Assembly (NCBI RefSeq): GCF_000355905.1
Contig: NZ_APLF01000009.1
Coordinates: forward strand, 62,001-126,000
From: Psychroflexus gondwanensis ACAM 44
Lineage (GTDB): Bacteria; Bacteroidota; Bacteroidia; Flavobacteriales; Flavobacteriaceae
Length of the DNA stretch: 64,000 nucleotides
Reading direction: 5' to 3'
Each line of letters begins with the position of its first letter. Position 1 is the stretch's first letter. The position numbers were made by a program, and so were the translations under genes. The notes under the pieces were generated by a model. The model had not been told where the DNA came from and searched no databases. It saw only the letters and a program-made list of their open reading frames with translations. Positions 43,325-51,576 of the stretch are shown here, piece after piece.

Positions 43325-45064
43325 ATGGCTGAAGTAATAAATATGCCAAGACTTAGTGACACCATGGAAGAAGGTGTTGTTGCTAAATGGCTAAAACAAA
43401 AAGGAGATAAGGTAGAGGAAGGCGATATTTTAGCTGAAATCGAAACTGATAAAGCAACGATGGAGTTTGAATCTTTTCACGATGGTGTGCTTTTGCATAT
43501 TGGAATTGAAGAGGGTGAAGGAGCTCCTGTTGATACACTTTTAGCCATTATTGGTGAAGAAGGAGAAGATATAAGCGATCTTATTAAAAACTCTGGCGAA
43601 GAAAATTCTTCTGATAAAAAAACGGAGGAGTCTGAAGCAGAGGAGTCCAAGAAAGAAAAATCTTCAGAATCCACTTCAAAAGAAGAGGAAAGTGAAGACA
43701 CCGGTGATGACGATGACGATGCCGAAGTTCCCGACGGAGTAGAGGTAGTTACTATGCCAAGGCTAAGTGACACTATGGAAGAAGGAACAGTCGCCACTTG
43801 GCTAAAGTCAGTAGGGGATGATGTAGAAGAAGGTGAAATTTTAGCTGAAATTGAAACCGATAAAGCTACGATGGAGTTCGAATCTTTCTATTCTGGAAAA
43901 CTTCTTTACATAGGTATAGATGAAGGTGAATCTGCACCAGTTGATGATGTTCTTGCGGTTATAGGACCAGAAGGAACAGACGTTGATAAAGTTTTAAAAT
44001 CTCTTAAAAAGGAAGGAAAAAGTTCAAAATCAAAACCTGATTCTAAATCAGATAAAGAAAGTAAATCATCTTCCGAGAAGACCAAAGATGCTCCTGAAGC
44101 ACCTACATCACAGGAAGAAGACGGTGATGAAATTGCAGATAATACAGACGAACAAGGAAGAATATTAGCCTCTCCTTTGGCCAAAAAAATTGCTGAAGAT
44201 AAAGGCATCGACCTTAGAAAGGTAAGTGGATCTGGTGATCATGGAAGAATAGTTAAGAAGGATGTTGAAGACTTCAAGCCTTCGGAGCAGCCGGCCGAAA
44301 CTAAAACTGAAAAAGTTTCCAAAGAAGAACCAAAAGAAGAACCTTCTGCACCAGTAGCTGAAGTGTATACTCCTGCTGGGGAAGAGTCATTTGAAGATGT
44401 GAAAAACTCTCAAATGAGGAAAACGATTGCTAAACGATTGTTAGAATCTAAAAATTCTGCTCCTCATTATTACCTCAATATTGAGGTGGATATGGAAAAT
44501 GCGATGGCTTCCAGAATCCATATTAATGAAATGCCAGACGTTAAAGTTTCCTTCAATGATCTTGTGATTAAAGCGTCTGCGATGGCCTTGAGAAAGCACC
44601 CTCAAGTCAATTCATCATGGGATGGTGAGGTAACCAAAATAGCAAAACATATTCACATTGGTGTAGCTGTAGCGGTTGACGAAGGTTTGCTTGTTCCTGT
44701 ATTGGAATTTGCAGATCAACAGAGTTTAACTCAAATTGGCTCCAATGTGAAAAACCTCGCTGGTAAAGCAAAAAATAAAAAATTACAGCCTAACGAAATG
44801 GAGGGCAGTACATTTACGGTATCCAACTTAGGTATGTTTGGAATTACTGAATTTACAAGCATTATTAACCAACCCAATTCTGCCATTTTATCCGTAGGTA
44901 CTATTGTAGAGAAGCCAGTGGTTAAGAAAGGTGAAATTGTGGTAGGACACACCATGATTTTAACTTTAGCTTGTGATCACAGGACTGTAGATGGAGCTTC
45001 GGGAGCAAAATTTTTACAAACTCTTAAAACGTATTTGGAAAATCCAGTGACTATGCTCGCTTAG
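43325..45064 (+). CDS. pdhC: Pyruvate dehydrogenase E2, dihydrolipoamide acetyltransferase
   Basis: 579 residues. There are two lipoyl domains, each with ETDKATMEFES; the lipoyl lysines are Lys43 and Lys180. They are joined by acidic, Ser-rich flexible linkers (about 90-135 and 215-270). A peripheral-subunit binding domain follows at about 278-315 (ASPLAKKIAEDKGIDLRKV, GRIVKKDV). The catalytic domain covers about 345-579 with His552 and Asp556 in DHRTVDGASG. It moves acetyl groups from the lipoyl arm to CoA at the core of the complex. It is in one operon with pdhA, and a terminator follows. Confidence 0.95.
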   Translation: MAEVINMPRLSDTMEEGVVAKWLKQKGDKVEEGDILAEIETDKATMEFESFHDGVLLHIGIEEGEGAPVDTLLAIIGEEGEDISDLIKNSGEENSSDKKTEESEAEESKKEKSSESTSKEEESEDTGDDDDDAEVPDGVEVVTMPRLSDTMEEGTVATWLKSVGDDVEEGEILAEIETDKATMEFESFYSGKLLYIGIDEGESAPVDDVLAVIGPEGTDVDKVLKSLKKEGKSSKSKPDSKSDKESKSSSEKTKDAPEAPTSQEEDGDEIADNTDEQGRILASPLAKKIAEDKGIDLRKVSGSGDHGRIVKKDVEDFKPSEQPAETKTEKVSKEEPKEEPSAPVAEVYTPAGEESFEDVKNSQMRKTIAKRLLESKNSAPHYYLNIEVDMENAMASRIHINEMPDVKVSFNDLVIKASAMALRKHPQVNSSWDGEVTKIAKHIHIGVAVAVDEGLLVPVLEFADQQSLTQIGSNVKNLAGKAKNKKLQPNEMEGSTFTVSNLGMFGITEFTSIINQPNSAILSVGTIVEKPVVKKGEIVVGHTMILTLACDHRTVDGASGAKFLQTLKTYLENPVTMLA

Positions 45065-45086
45065 ATTTAAAATAATTAAAATTTTC

Positions 45087-45134
45087 ACTGCCTTTTTAGA
45101 CGGATATTGCTGTCTTTAAAGGCAGTTTTTTTTA
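45087..45134 (+). terminator. Terminator of pdhA-pdhC
   Basis: ACTGCCTTTTTAGAC pairs with GTCTTTAAAGGCAGT (left arm from 45087, right arm to 45126), followed by T8. Confidence 0.8.
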
Positions 45135-45144
45135 TATTCACCTT

Positions 45145-46116
45145 ATGAAAAAAATACTACTATTACTTTGCGTGGTTTCCCTTTTAGCCACTTCTTGTAA
45201 GACTTCAGGGCAAGAAGGAAAAAAGGAAGTTTCAAAAGAAATAGATACTGTACAATTTAAGTATTCAGCATCAACAGCTTTAGATTATTTATCTTCAGAT
45301 GAATTGAAAGGCCGAGATACAGGTTCCGAAGAGATTGATGAAGCTGCTTCTTATATCGAAAAAGCCTTCAAAAGTTTTGGCGTTCAACCTTATTTTGAAA
45401 CGTATCGTGACTCTTTCAAGTTAAAAGAAGTGGACGGTTTCAATGTAGTTGGAGTTTTGAAATCTTCAAAAACCAACGCCAATTTAAAGCCTCTTGTGAT
45501 AGGTGCTCATTACGATCACATTGGTATTATTGAGCCGGTAGAGACAGATAGTATTGCTAACGGTGCAAATGATAACGCATCTGGTACAGTAGCTGTCCTA
45601 GAGCTGGCGAAATTTTTAGCGAATCAAGACTTGGAAAGAGACGTCATTTTTGCTCTTTTCTCTGCTGAAGAAAAAGGTTTGGTAGGCTCTAGACATTTAG
45701 CTGAAAAAATGAAATCTCAAGAGGTCGAGCCTTATGTTGTTTTTAATATCGAAATGCTTGGCGTTCAGATGAAAGACAAGGACTATAGAGCCTATGTTAC
45801 TGGATATGAGACTTCAAATTTAGCTGAGGTCTTTAATAGTTATTATGAAGGCGAAGACCAATTTTTAGGATTCTTACCTCAAGCTGCTCAATATGGTCTT
45901 TTCAAACGAAGCGATAATTATCCGTTTTTTGAAGTTTTTAATGTGCCTGCTCAAACCATTTGCACATTCGACTTTACCAATTATGAGTATTACCATCATG
46001 TGAACGATGAATTTGAAGAACTCGATGTGGATGCTTACCTAAAGCTTTTAGAGGATCTCAAGCCTGGAATGCTTCAATTGATAAATTCTGAAGAAAACAC
46101 CGTAAAATTAAATTAA
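45145..46116 (+). CDS. M28 family zinc peptidase, lipoprotein
   Basis: 323 residues. The lipoprotein signal ends in LATSC with Cys18, so it sits in an envelope membrane. The M28 aminopeptidase metal site is visible: His and Asp in GAHYDHIG and GANDNASGT, the catalytic Glu pair in SAEEKGLVGSRH, and the last ligand in the EYYHHVNDEFEEL stretch. It would remove N-terminal residues from peptides in the periplasm. The next gene starts in the stop codon (TAATG at 46114-46118), which suggests translation coupling with an SDR of unknown relation. Confidence 0.9.
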   Translation: MKKILLLLCVVSLLATSCKTSGQEGKKEVSKEIDTVQFKYSASTALDYLSSDELKGRDTGSEEIDEAASYIEKAFKSFGVQPYFETYRDSFKLKEVDGFNVVGVLKSSKTNANLKPLVIGAHYDHIGIIEPVETDSIANGANDNASGTVAVLELAKFLANQDLERDVIFALFSAEEKGLVGSRHLAEKMKSQEVEPYVVFNIEMLGVQMKDKDYRAYVTGYETSNLAEVFNSYYEGEDQFLGFLPQAAQYGLFKRSDNYPFFEVFNVPAQTICTFDFTNYEYYHHVNDEFEELDVDAYLKLLEDLKPGMLQLINSEENTVKLN

Positions 46117-46799
46117 TGTCAAAAACAATTGTCATCACAGGCACCAGTAGAGGAATAGGGTTTGAGCTAGTTAAGCTTTTTGCTTCAGAAGGAAATACCG
46201 TGTTTGCTTTATCCAGAAATGAAAAGCCGGTTAAACAACTTGGTTTAGAAAACGTTCATGCTTTATCCTGTGATTTGAGTGAATCTTTGATTGTAGAAGC
46301 TGCTGTAAATGAAATTCAATCTCACACTCAAACTTTAGATATTCTTATTAATAATGCAGGTCAGTTTTTAAAACAAGAATTTAAAGACACAGTCATGCAA
46401 GACGTCAAGAAAGTATATGATACCAATGTGTTTTCAGTTTTTGATTTGACTCACCGCCTGTTACCTCTCATGAATTCTAAAACCCATGTGGTCACTATTA
46501 GTAGTATGGGTGGAGTACAGGGGAGTATGAAATTCCCAGGCTTAGCAGCATACAGCTCTAGCAAAGCAGCAGTAATAACCCTAACGGAGCTATTGGCAGA
46601 AGAATATAAAGAAAATGGGCCGTCTTTCAACGTCTTAGCTTTAGGTGCAGTGCAGACGGAAATGCTCGAAGAAGCTTTTCCTGGCTTGCAAGCCCCCAAT
46701 TCTGCCTTAGAAATGGCTAACTATATCAAGGACTTTTCTGAAAAAGGCCAGCAGTTTTACAATGGGAAATTACTGCAAGTTTCTAGTTCAACACCCTAA
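46116..46799 (+). CDS. Short-chain dehydrogenase/reductase
   Basis: 227 residues, classical SDR. Cofactor motif TGTSRGIGFE at 8-17, NNAG near 80, catalytic Ser in ISSMGG near 128, and Tyr/Lys in YSSSKAAV near 147-151. The short length leaves little substrate loop. The ATG overlaps the TAA of the peptidase gene by one base, and the SprT-like gene follows seven bases downstream, so 45145-48494 may be one operon. Substrate unknown. Confidence 0.9.
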   Translation: MSKTIVITGTSRGIGFELVKLFASEGNTVFALSRNEKPVKQLGLENVHALSCDLSESLIVEAAVNEIQSHTQTLDILINNAGQFLKQEFKDTVMQDVKKVYDTNVFSVFDLTHRLLPLMNSKTHVVTISSMGGVQGSMKFPGLAAYSSSKAAVITLTELLAEEYKENGPSFNVLALGAVQTEMLEEAFPGLQAPNSALEMANYIKDFSEKGQQFYNGKLLQVSSSTP

Positions 46800-46805
46800 T
46801 TTTGA

Positions 46806-47402
46806 ATGAAAGACACCCTCCAGAAATATTTGCCAGAGCGTTCAGTTGACCCCATTTTAGGTATGATTAAAGCCTATAATATTCAACTGAAAATAGTTAG
46901 TCAACGGCAAACTAAACATGGGGACTATAGATTAAAACCCGATGGATTTCATCAGATAACCGTGAATGCGAATCTCAATAAATATAGATTTTTAATTACC
47001 ACGGTTCACGAAGTCGCTCACCTACTCGCTTTTAAGTCTTATGGATTTTCGATTAAACCTCATGGACCAGAGTGGAAAAACACGTTTCAAAAATTGATGT
47101 TGCCATTTATTCATCCTCAAATTTTTCCCAACGATATCCTGCCAGAATTAGCGAGACATTTCAAAAAACCAACGGCCAGTAGCGATACAGATGCAAGGCT
47201 TTCCTTAAGCCTTAAGCGCTATGATAAATCCAATGATAAAAACTTTATATTTGAAATACCTGTAGGTAGCATTTTCAAAATTCACAATGGTAGGATGTTT
47301 AAAAAAGGGAGAAGGATTCAAAAGCGATACGAATGCCAAGAAGTGAATACGGGTAAAGTTTATGTGTTTCAACCTAATGCTGAGGTAGACCTTTTAAAAT
47401 AG
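46806..47402 (+). CDS. SprT-like zinc metalloprotease domain protein
   Basis: 198 residues. The zinc motif is HEVAH (His68, Glu69, His72) in TTVHEVAHLLAF. HGPEWKNTFQKLM after it supplies the third His, as in SprT/Spartan-like proteins. The C-terminal part (about 140-198) has basic strands with GRRIQKRYECQEVNTGKVY where the family often has a zinc ribbon; here only one Cys remains, so the ribbon is lost. Possible roles include protein repair at DNA, but this is not shown for the bacterial form. The gene sits nine bases before manC. Confidence 0.85.
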   Translation: MKDTLQKYLPERSVDPILGMIKAYNIQLKIVSQRQTKHGDYRLKPDGFHQITVNANLNKYRFLITTVHEVAHLLAFKSYGFSIKPHGPEWKNTFQKLMLPFIHPQIFPNDILPELARHFKKPTASSDTDARLSLSLKRYDKSNDKNFIFEIPVGSIFKIHNGRMFKKGRRIQKRYECQEVNTGKVYVFQPNAEVDLLK

Positions 47403-47411
47403 TATAATTTT

Positions 47412-48494
47412 ATGGATGAAAAAGATAAATATGCCGTGATTATGGCAGGTGGAGTAGGCTCACGCTTTTGGCCAGTGAGTAGAACGGCTTATCCCAAGCA
47501 GTTTCAAGACATGCTAGGGACAGGAAAATCACTACTCCAACAAACCTTCTTAAGACTAAATAAGATTGTACCTCAAGATCATATTTTTATTCTTACCAAC
47601 ACCGACTACGTAGGTTTAGTTACCGAACAGCTTCCTGAGGTTTCAGGGCAACAAATAATTGCTGAGCCAGCGATGAGGAATACAGCTCCTTGTATTCTTC
47701 TGTCTGCGCTTAAAATTAATAAGGAAAACCCTAAGGCTATTATGATCGTTGCTCCCAGCGATCACTGGATAGAGGATGAGGAGGCTTTTGCTGAAGACGT
47801 AAACAAAGCTTTTGAAGCCTGTTTTCATAAAGATCTCTTGGTGACTTTGGGGATTACGCCTACATTTCCTAATACAGGCTATGGATATATTAAATATGAT
47901 AAGGATAGCGAAGACCACATAAAGTCTGTAGAAAAGTTTACTGAAAAACCTGATTATGCCTCAGCACAGTCTTTTTTGAAAGAAGGAAATTATTTGTGGA
48001 ATGCAGGTATTTTCATCTGGAAGACTTCTTTTATTATCGAGCAGTTTCAAAACCACCTTCCCGATATGTTTAATTTATTTAAACAGGCTTGGTCAACATT
48101 AAACACTACCGACGAAGAAGCCTTTTTAAAAGGCAATTATCCTAATTCTGAAAGTATTTCTATCGATTATGGTATTCTAGAAAAGGCAAAACGTGTTGGC
48201 GTCATCGAAGCTAGTTTCGATTGGAGTGATTTAGGGACTTGGGGCTCTCTACACGATCAATTGGATAAAGATGCCCATGATAATGTAAGTATTAACGCTA
48301 GATCTGAATTCATAGATTCGTCTAATAATATTCTGAGAACCACAAAAGGTAAAATTGCCATTATAAAAGGCTTAAATGACCATATAGTTTTAGAGAACGA
48401 AGACATCCTTGTCATACTTCCTAAAAAGGATGAACAAGACATTAAAACAATCCGTAACTTAGTGATGGGCAAGTTTGGAGAAAACCTTGGTTAA
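47412..48494 (+). CDS. manC: Mannose-1-phosphate guanylyltransferase
   Basis: 360 residues. The nucleotidyltransferase signature is IMAGGVGSRFWPVSRTAYPKQF at about 10-31 (given in part), then APSDHWIEDEEAF, FTEKPDYASA, NAGIFIWK and SIDYGILEKA. It makes GDP-mannose from mannose-1-phosphate and GTP. The isomerase domain found in two-domain ManC proteins is absent. GDP-mannose would feed the glycosyltransferases at 1.2-4.7 kb. Gene spacing suggests an operon with the SprT-like gene before it and the DUF389 gene after it (three bases). Confidence 0.93.
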   Translation: MDEKDKYAVIMAGGVGSRFWPVSRTAYPKQFQDMLGTGKSLLQQTFLRLNKIVPQDHIFILTNTDYVGLVTEQLPEVSGQQIIAEPAMRNTAPCILLSALKINKENPKAIMIVAPSDHWIEDEEAFAEDVNKAFEACFHKDLLVTLGITPTFPNTGYGYIKYDKDSEDHIKSVEKFTEKPDYASAQSFLKEGNYLWNAGIFIWKTSFIIEQFQNHLPDMFNLFKQAWSTLNTTDEEAFLKGNYPNSESISIDYGILEKAKRVGVIEASFDWSDLGTWGSLHDQLDKDAHDNVSINARSEFIDSSNNILRTTKGKIAIIKGLNDHIVLENEDILVILPKKDEQDIKTIRNLVMGKFGENLG

Positions 48495-48497
48495 CTT

Positions 48498-49949
48498 ATG
48501 GAAGACAACAACGACAAAACCTCAGAAAACACCGAGAATGATTCAAATGCTGAGTCATCAGAAAAGGTAAAAAGCAGTTTAAAAGAGTCCTATGGCAGCA
48601 TAAAGCATTTTCTTTACGAGCTTTTGGATATATCACATGATACCGATAGGGAAGCTACTATGGAGGCTATCCTTAAAGACATTCCCTTCAAAGGCCACAC
48701 GGCATGGATTTTAATATTCTCTATTATTGTCGCCTCAATAGGTTTGAACGTTAGTAGTACTGCTGTCGTTATTGGAGCGATGCTTATCTCTCCTCTTATG
48801 GGGCCTATAGTTGGGCTAGGTTTTTCTGTTGCTATTAATGATGTGGATACCTTAAGAAGGTCACTCATTAATCTTGGTGTGATGGTAGGTTTAAGTTTAC
48901 TAACCGCCTTTCTATATTTCCAGTTATCTCCTTTAACACAGTTAACACCAGAGCTAGAAGCTAGAACATACCCTACAATTCTGGACGTCTTAGTCGCTAT
49001 TTTTGGTGGGTTAGCTTTAATCATAGCTAAGGCAAAAAGAGGAACTATCATTACCGTTATTTCTGGTGTGGCTATTGCTACCGCTTTGATGCCCCCTCTT
49101 TGTACGGCAGGTTATGGCTTGGCCGTTTGGGACTTAAGTATTTTTGGTGGAGCCATGTATTTGTTTACCATCAATACTATTTTTATAGCTTTAACTACGT
49201 TTGTAGTGTCAAAATTTTTAAGATTCCCTTTAGTGAAATATGCCAATTCACTAAGGAGGAAAAGAATCGCTCAGATTGCCTCTTCAATTGCTATTATTGT
49301 TATGATTCCCAGTATATATTTGTTTTATAATTTATTGAAGGAATCCTATTTTACCAATGATGCCAACACTTTTGTCAAAGAAGAACTAGGAAATTACAAA
49401 CAGTCTTTTCTTCAAAAAAATTCAACAGTGATTTCTTATAATTCTGGAATTTTCCCAACTATAGAGGCTTCTTTTTTGGGAAAAGAAATTCCAAGTGAAG
49501 TTATCACATTGTGGAAAGACAAGCTAAAAAACTATCCTCATTTAGAAGATACTGAGCTTAAAGTCCTTCAAAACGAAAACTCCGAAAATTTTGATCAGCT
49601 TAAATATATGGTTGAATTAAAAAAACGAGATTCTTTAGAATTGGCTATGTCTAAAGCCGAAATAGAAGATTTACGTTACGAGTTAAGAACAATGCAGAAA
49701 AGCAATAGAATTGTAAAATTCGATAGATTAGCGCAAGAGATTCAATTGAATTACGATAATGTAGTAGAGGTGAGTTATGCTGATGTCATCAAGTCGAACT
49801 TCGAAAATATGGATACGATCCCAACATTTAGTATCAAATGGAATGCTAAAATAGATTTGGAAGAGAAGAAAATGAAACTCAATAAATTGAAAGAGTGGTT
49901 GTCTTATAAATTGAGCTTGGAAAATATTTCAGTACAATCAATCAACTAA
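48498..49949 (+). CDS. DUF389 membrane protein (TIGR00341-like)
   Basis: 483 residues. An acidic N-terminal tail (1-35) is followed by six to seven membrane helices at about 70-285 with the family text SSTAVVIGAMLISPLMGPIVGLG and GVAIATALMPPLCTAGYGLA. The C-terminal 190 residues are extracytoplasmic or cytoplasmic, with a coiled coil at about 375-410. DUF389 proteins have no settled role. The stop interlocks with that of the convergent mlaF gene: CTAA at 49946-49949 serves both. Confidence 0.9.
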   Translation: MEDNNDKTSENTENDSNAESSEKVKSSLKESYGSIKHFLYELLDISHDTDREATMEAILKDIPFKGHTAWILIFSIIVASIGLNVSSTAVVIGAMLISPLMGPIVGLGFSVAINDVDTLRRSLINLGVMVGLSLLTAFLYFQLSPLTQLTPELEARTYPTILDVLVAIFGGLALIIAKAKRGTIITVISGVAIATALMPPLCTAGYGLAVWDLSIFGGAMYLFTINTIFIALTTFVVSKFLRFPLVKYANSLRRKRIAQIASSIAIIVMIPSIYLFYNLLKESYFTNDANTFVKEELGNYKQSFLQKNSTVISYNSGIFPTIEASFLGKEIPSEVITLWKDKLKNYPHLEDTELKVLQNENSENFDQLKYMVELKKRDSLELAMSKAEIEDLRYELRTMQKSNRIVKFDRLAQEIQLNYDNVVEVSYADVIKSNFENMDTIPTFSIKWNAKIDLEEKKMKLNKLKEWLSYKLSLENISVQSIN

Positions 49950-50710
49950 AGTCCTTCTCTTTGCGTAACTCTTACTTTTTGGAATAAGTTTGAGGCATAA
50001 ACAAAGTCAGTTAATTTCTGATTATCAGTCTTGTAAATATTGTCTTTATTGCCTTCCCATGCTTTTAGGCCGTTTTCCAAATAGAGGATGTTTTCACCTA
50101 TCTCGAATACCGAATTCATATCGTGTGTATTTATCACTGTTGTGATATCGTTTTCATGAGTAATTTCTTGAATAAGATTATCGATGACAGAAGCTGTTCT
50201 TGGGTCAAGACCTGAGTTGGGTTCATCACAAAATAAAAAATTGGGTTTGTTGACAATAGCCCTTGCTATGGAAACTCGTTTTTGCATTCCTCCACTAATC
50301 TCTGAAGGAAATTTATCGTTGGTATCTACCAGATTCACCCTATCCAAGACTTCTTCAACCCTATTTTTCATTTCGCCTTTGGTCATCTTTGTGAACATTT
50401 TTAATGGGAAAACCACATTTTCTTCAACAGTCATAGAATCAAATAAGGCTCCGCCTTGAAACACCATCCCCATCTGTTTGCTCAACTCTCTTTTTTCATT
50501 TTTAGAAAAGTTCTGATAAGCTTTGCCATTATATAGAATGGTTCCTTCGTCTGGAGTAAATAAGCCAAGTAAGCACTTTAAGAAAACAGTCTTTCCTGAG
50601 CCAGATTGGCCTATGATGAGGTTGGTCTTCCCTTTTTCAAATGTAGTATTGACGCCTCTTAAAACTTCTAAATCCTCAAAAGACTTATGTAAATCTTCGA
50701 CTTTTATCAT
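49946..50710 (-). CDS. mlaF: ABC transporter ATP-binding protein, MlaF type
   Basis: 254 residues. Walker A GQSGSGKT at 34-41, the signature ISGGMQKRVSIARAI near 138-152, Walker B FLFCDEPNSGLDP near 160-172 and the switch His in VINTHDMNSVF. The Q loop FQGGALFDSMTVEENV fits the MlaF/Ttg2A branch, which drives phospholipid transport between the membranes. The permease gene mlaE precedes it by one base. The periplasmic MlaD partner is not in the window. Confidence 0.93.
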   Translation of the reverse strand: MIKVEDLHKSFEDLEVLRGVNTTFEKGKTNLIIGQSGSGKTVFLKCLLGLFTPDEGTILYNGKAYQNFSKNEKRELSKQMGMVFQGGALFDSMTVEENVVFPLKMFTKMTKGEMKNRVEEVLDRVNLVDTNDKFPSEISGGMQKRVSIARAIVNKPNFLFCDEPNSGLDPRTASVIDNLIQEITHENDITTVINTHDMNSVFEIGENILYLENGLKAWEGNKDNIYKTDNQKLTDFVYASNLFQKVRVTQREGL

Positions 50711-50711
50711 A

Positions 50712-51455
50712 TCAACTTAATAATAATTGGGTGATGAAATAATTCATAAAAATAATAATCACACTCGTCCATACAAAAGAGGTGGTTGCAGCGTGGCCTA
50801 CTTCGAGTGATCCTCCTTTCATATAGTATCCATGAAAAGCAGGAACTGTGGCTAAAATAATCGCAAAAATAAATGACTTTAAAAAGGCATAGAAGACTTG
50901 AAAAGGTATGAAGTCTTCTTGAAGCCCTGCTAAAAATTGTTCTGAACTTAAAAATCCACCATAAACACTCGCTGTGTAAGCTCCTATGATTCCAACAAAC
51001 ATAGAGATCGCAATGACAAATGGAAACATGCACATGGCAATAATTTTGGGAAAGACAAGGTAATTTAAAGAGTTTATCCCCATCACTTCTAAAGCATCTA
51101 TTTGTTCTGAAACTCGCATAGTACCAATACTAGAGGTGATATAAGATCCTACTTTACCAGCCATAATAATAGCGACAAACGTAGGAGCAAATTCTAAGAT
51201 AATAGACTGTCTCGCTGCAAATCCAATTAATGACTTGGGGACAAAGGGATTAGAAAAGTTTAAAGCTGTTTGAATAGCAATAACTGCTCCTATAAAGAAT
51301 GAAATAAAGACTACTATCCCTAAAGAACTAATGATAAGATCATCCAACTCTTGTAGAATGAGCCTCTTCAATTCTGAAGTTTTAGTCATCCTTCTAAAGG
51401 TTTCGTAAATCATTATGAAGTATTGACCTATACTTTTGATGTAATTTGATAGCAT
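50712..51455 (-). CDS. mlaE: ABC transporter permease, MlaE type
   Basis: 247 residues from the ATG at 51455, with five to six membrane helices. Family text is IVVFISFFIGAVIAIQTALN, the coupling-helix region EFAPTFVAIIMAGKVGS and EQIDALEVMGINSLNYLVFP. It forms the membrane part of the lipid transporter with MlaF. The frame is open 16 codons further upstream (to 51503), but those codons overlap the predicted promoter, and relatives begin near MLSNYIKSIGQYF, so the shorter start was chosen. Confidence 0.9.
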   Translation of the reverse strand: MLSNYIKSIGQYFIMIYETFRRMTKTSELKRLILQELDDLIISSLGIVVFISFFIGAVIAIQTALNFSNPFVPKSLIGFAARQSIILEFAPTFVAIIMAGKVGSYITSSIGTMRVSEQIDALEVMGINSLNYLVFPKIIAMCMFPFVIAISMFVGIIGAYTASVYGGFLSSEQFLAGLQEDFIPFQVFYAFLKSFIFAIILATVPAFHGYYMKGGSLEVGHAATTSFVWTSVIIIFMNYFITQLLLS

Positions 51456-51483
51456 TCGCTCTAAGCCTTTTTGAAATTTTTGA

Positions 51484-51513
51484 TAAAAATAGAATAAAAA
51501 CATGAGGATTCAA
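51484..51513 (-). promoter_or_regulatory. Promoter of mlaE-mlaF
   Basis: On the minus strand: TTG (complement of 51511-51513), 19 bases, TATTTTTA (complement of 51484-51491; 7 of 8). This places the transcription start between the two candidate ATGs and supports the start at 51455. Confidence 0.5.
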
Positions 51514-51551
51514 TTTAACTAAAGCATAAACTTAAAACCTCTTCAACTTCC

Positions 51552-51559
51552 TATATTTG
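51552..51559 (+). promoter_or_regulatory. -7 box of the PafA-like gene
   Basis: TATATTTG, a full match, 17 bases before the ATG at 51577. Confidence 0.5.
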
Positions 51560-51576
51560 TACGAAAAATTAATATC

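Noticed and set aside
43477-44208. Two Ser-rich antisense frames within pdhC
   Set aside because: They arise from the acidic, Ser-rich linker codons of the E2 gene read backwards; no independent signal supports them.
48614-49051. A 145-codon antisense frame within the DUF389 gene
   Set aside because: It mirrors the membrane-helix codons of the real gene; hydrophobic antisense frames are expected there.
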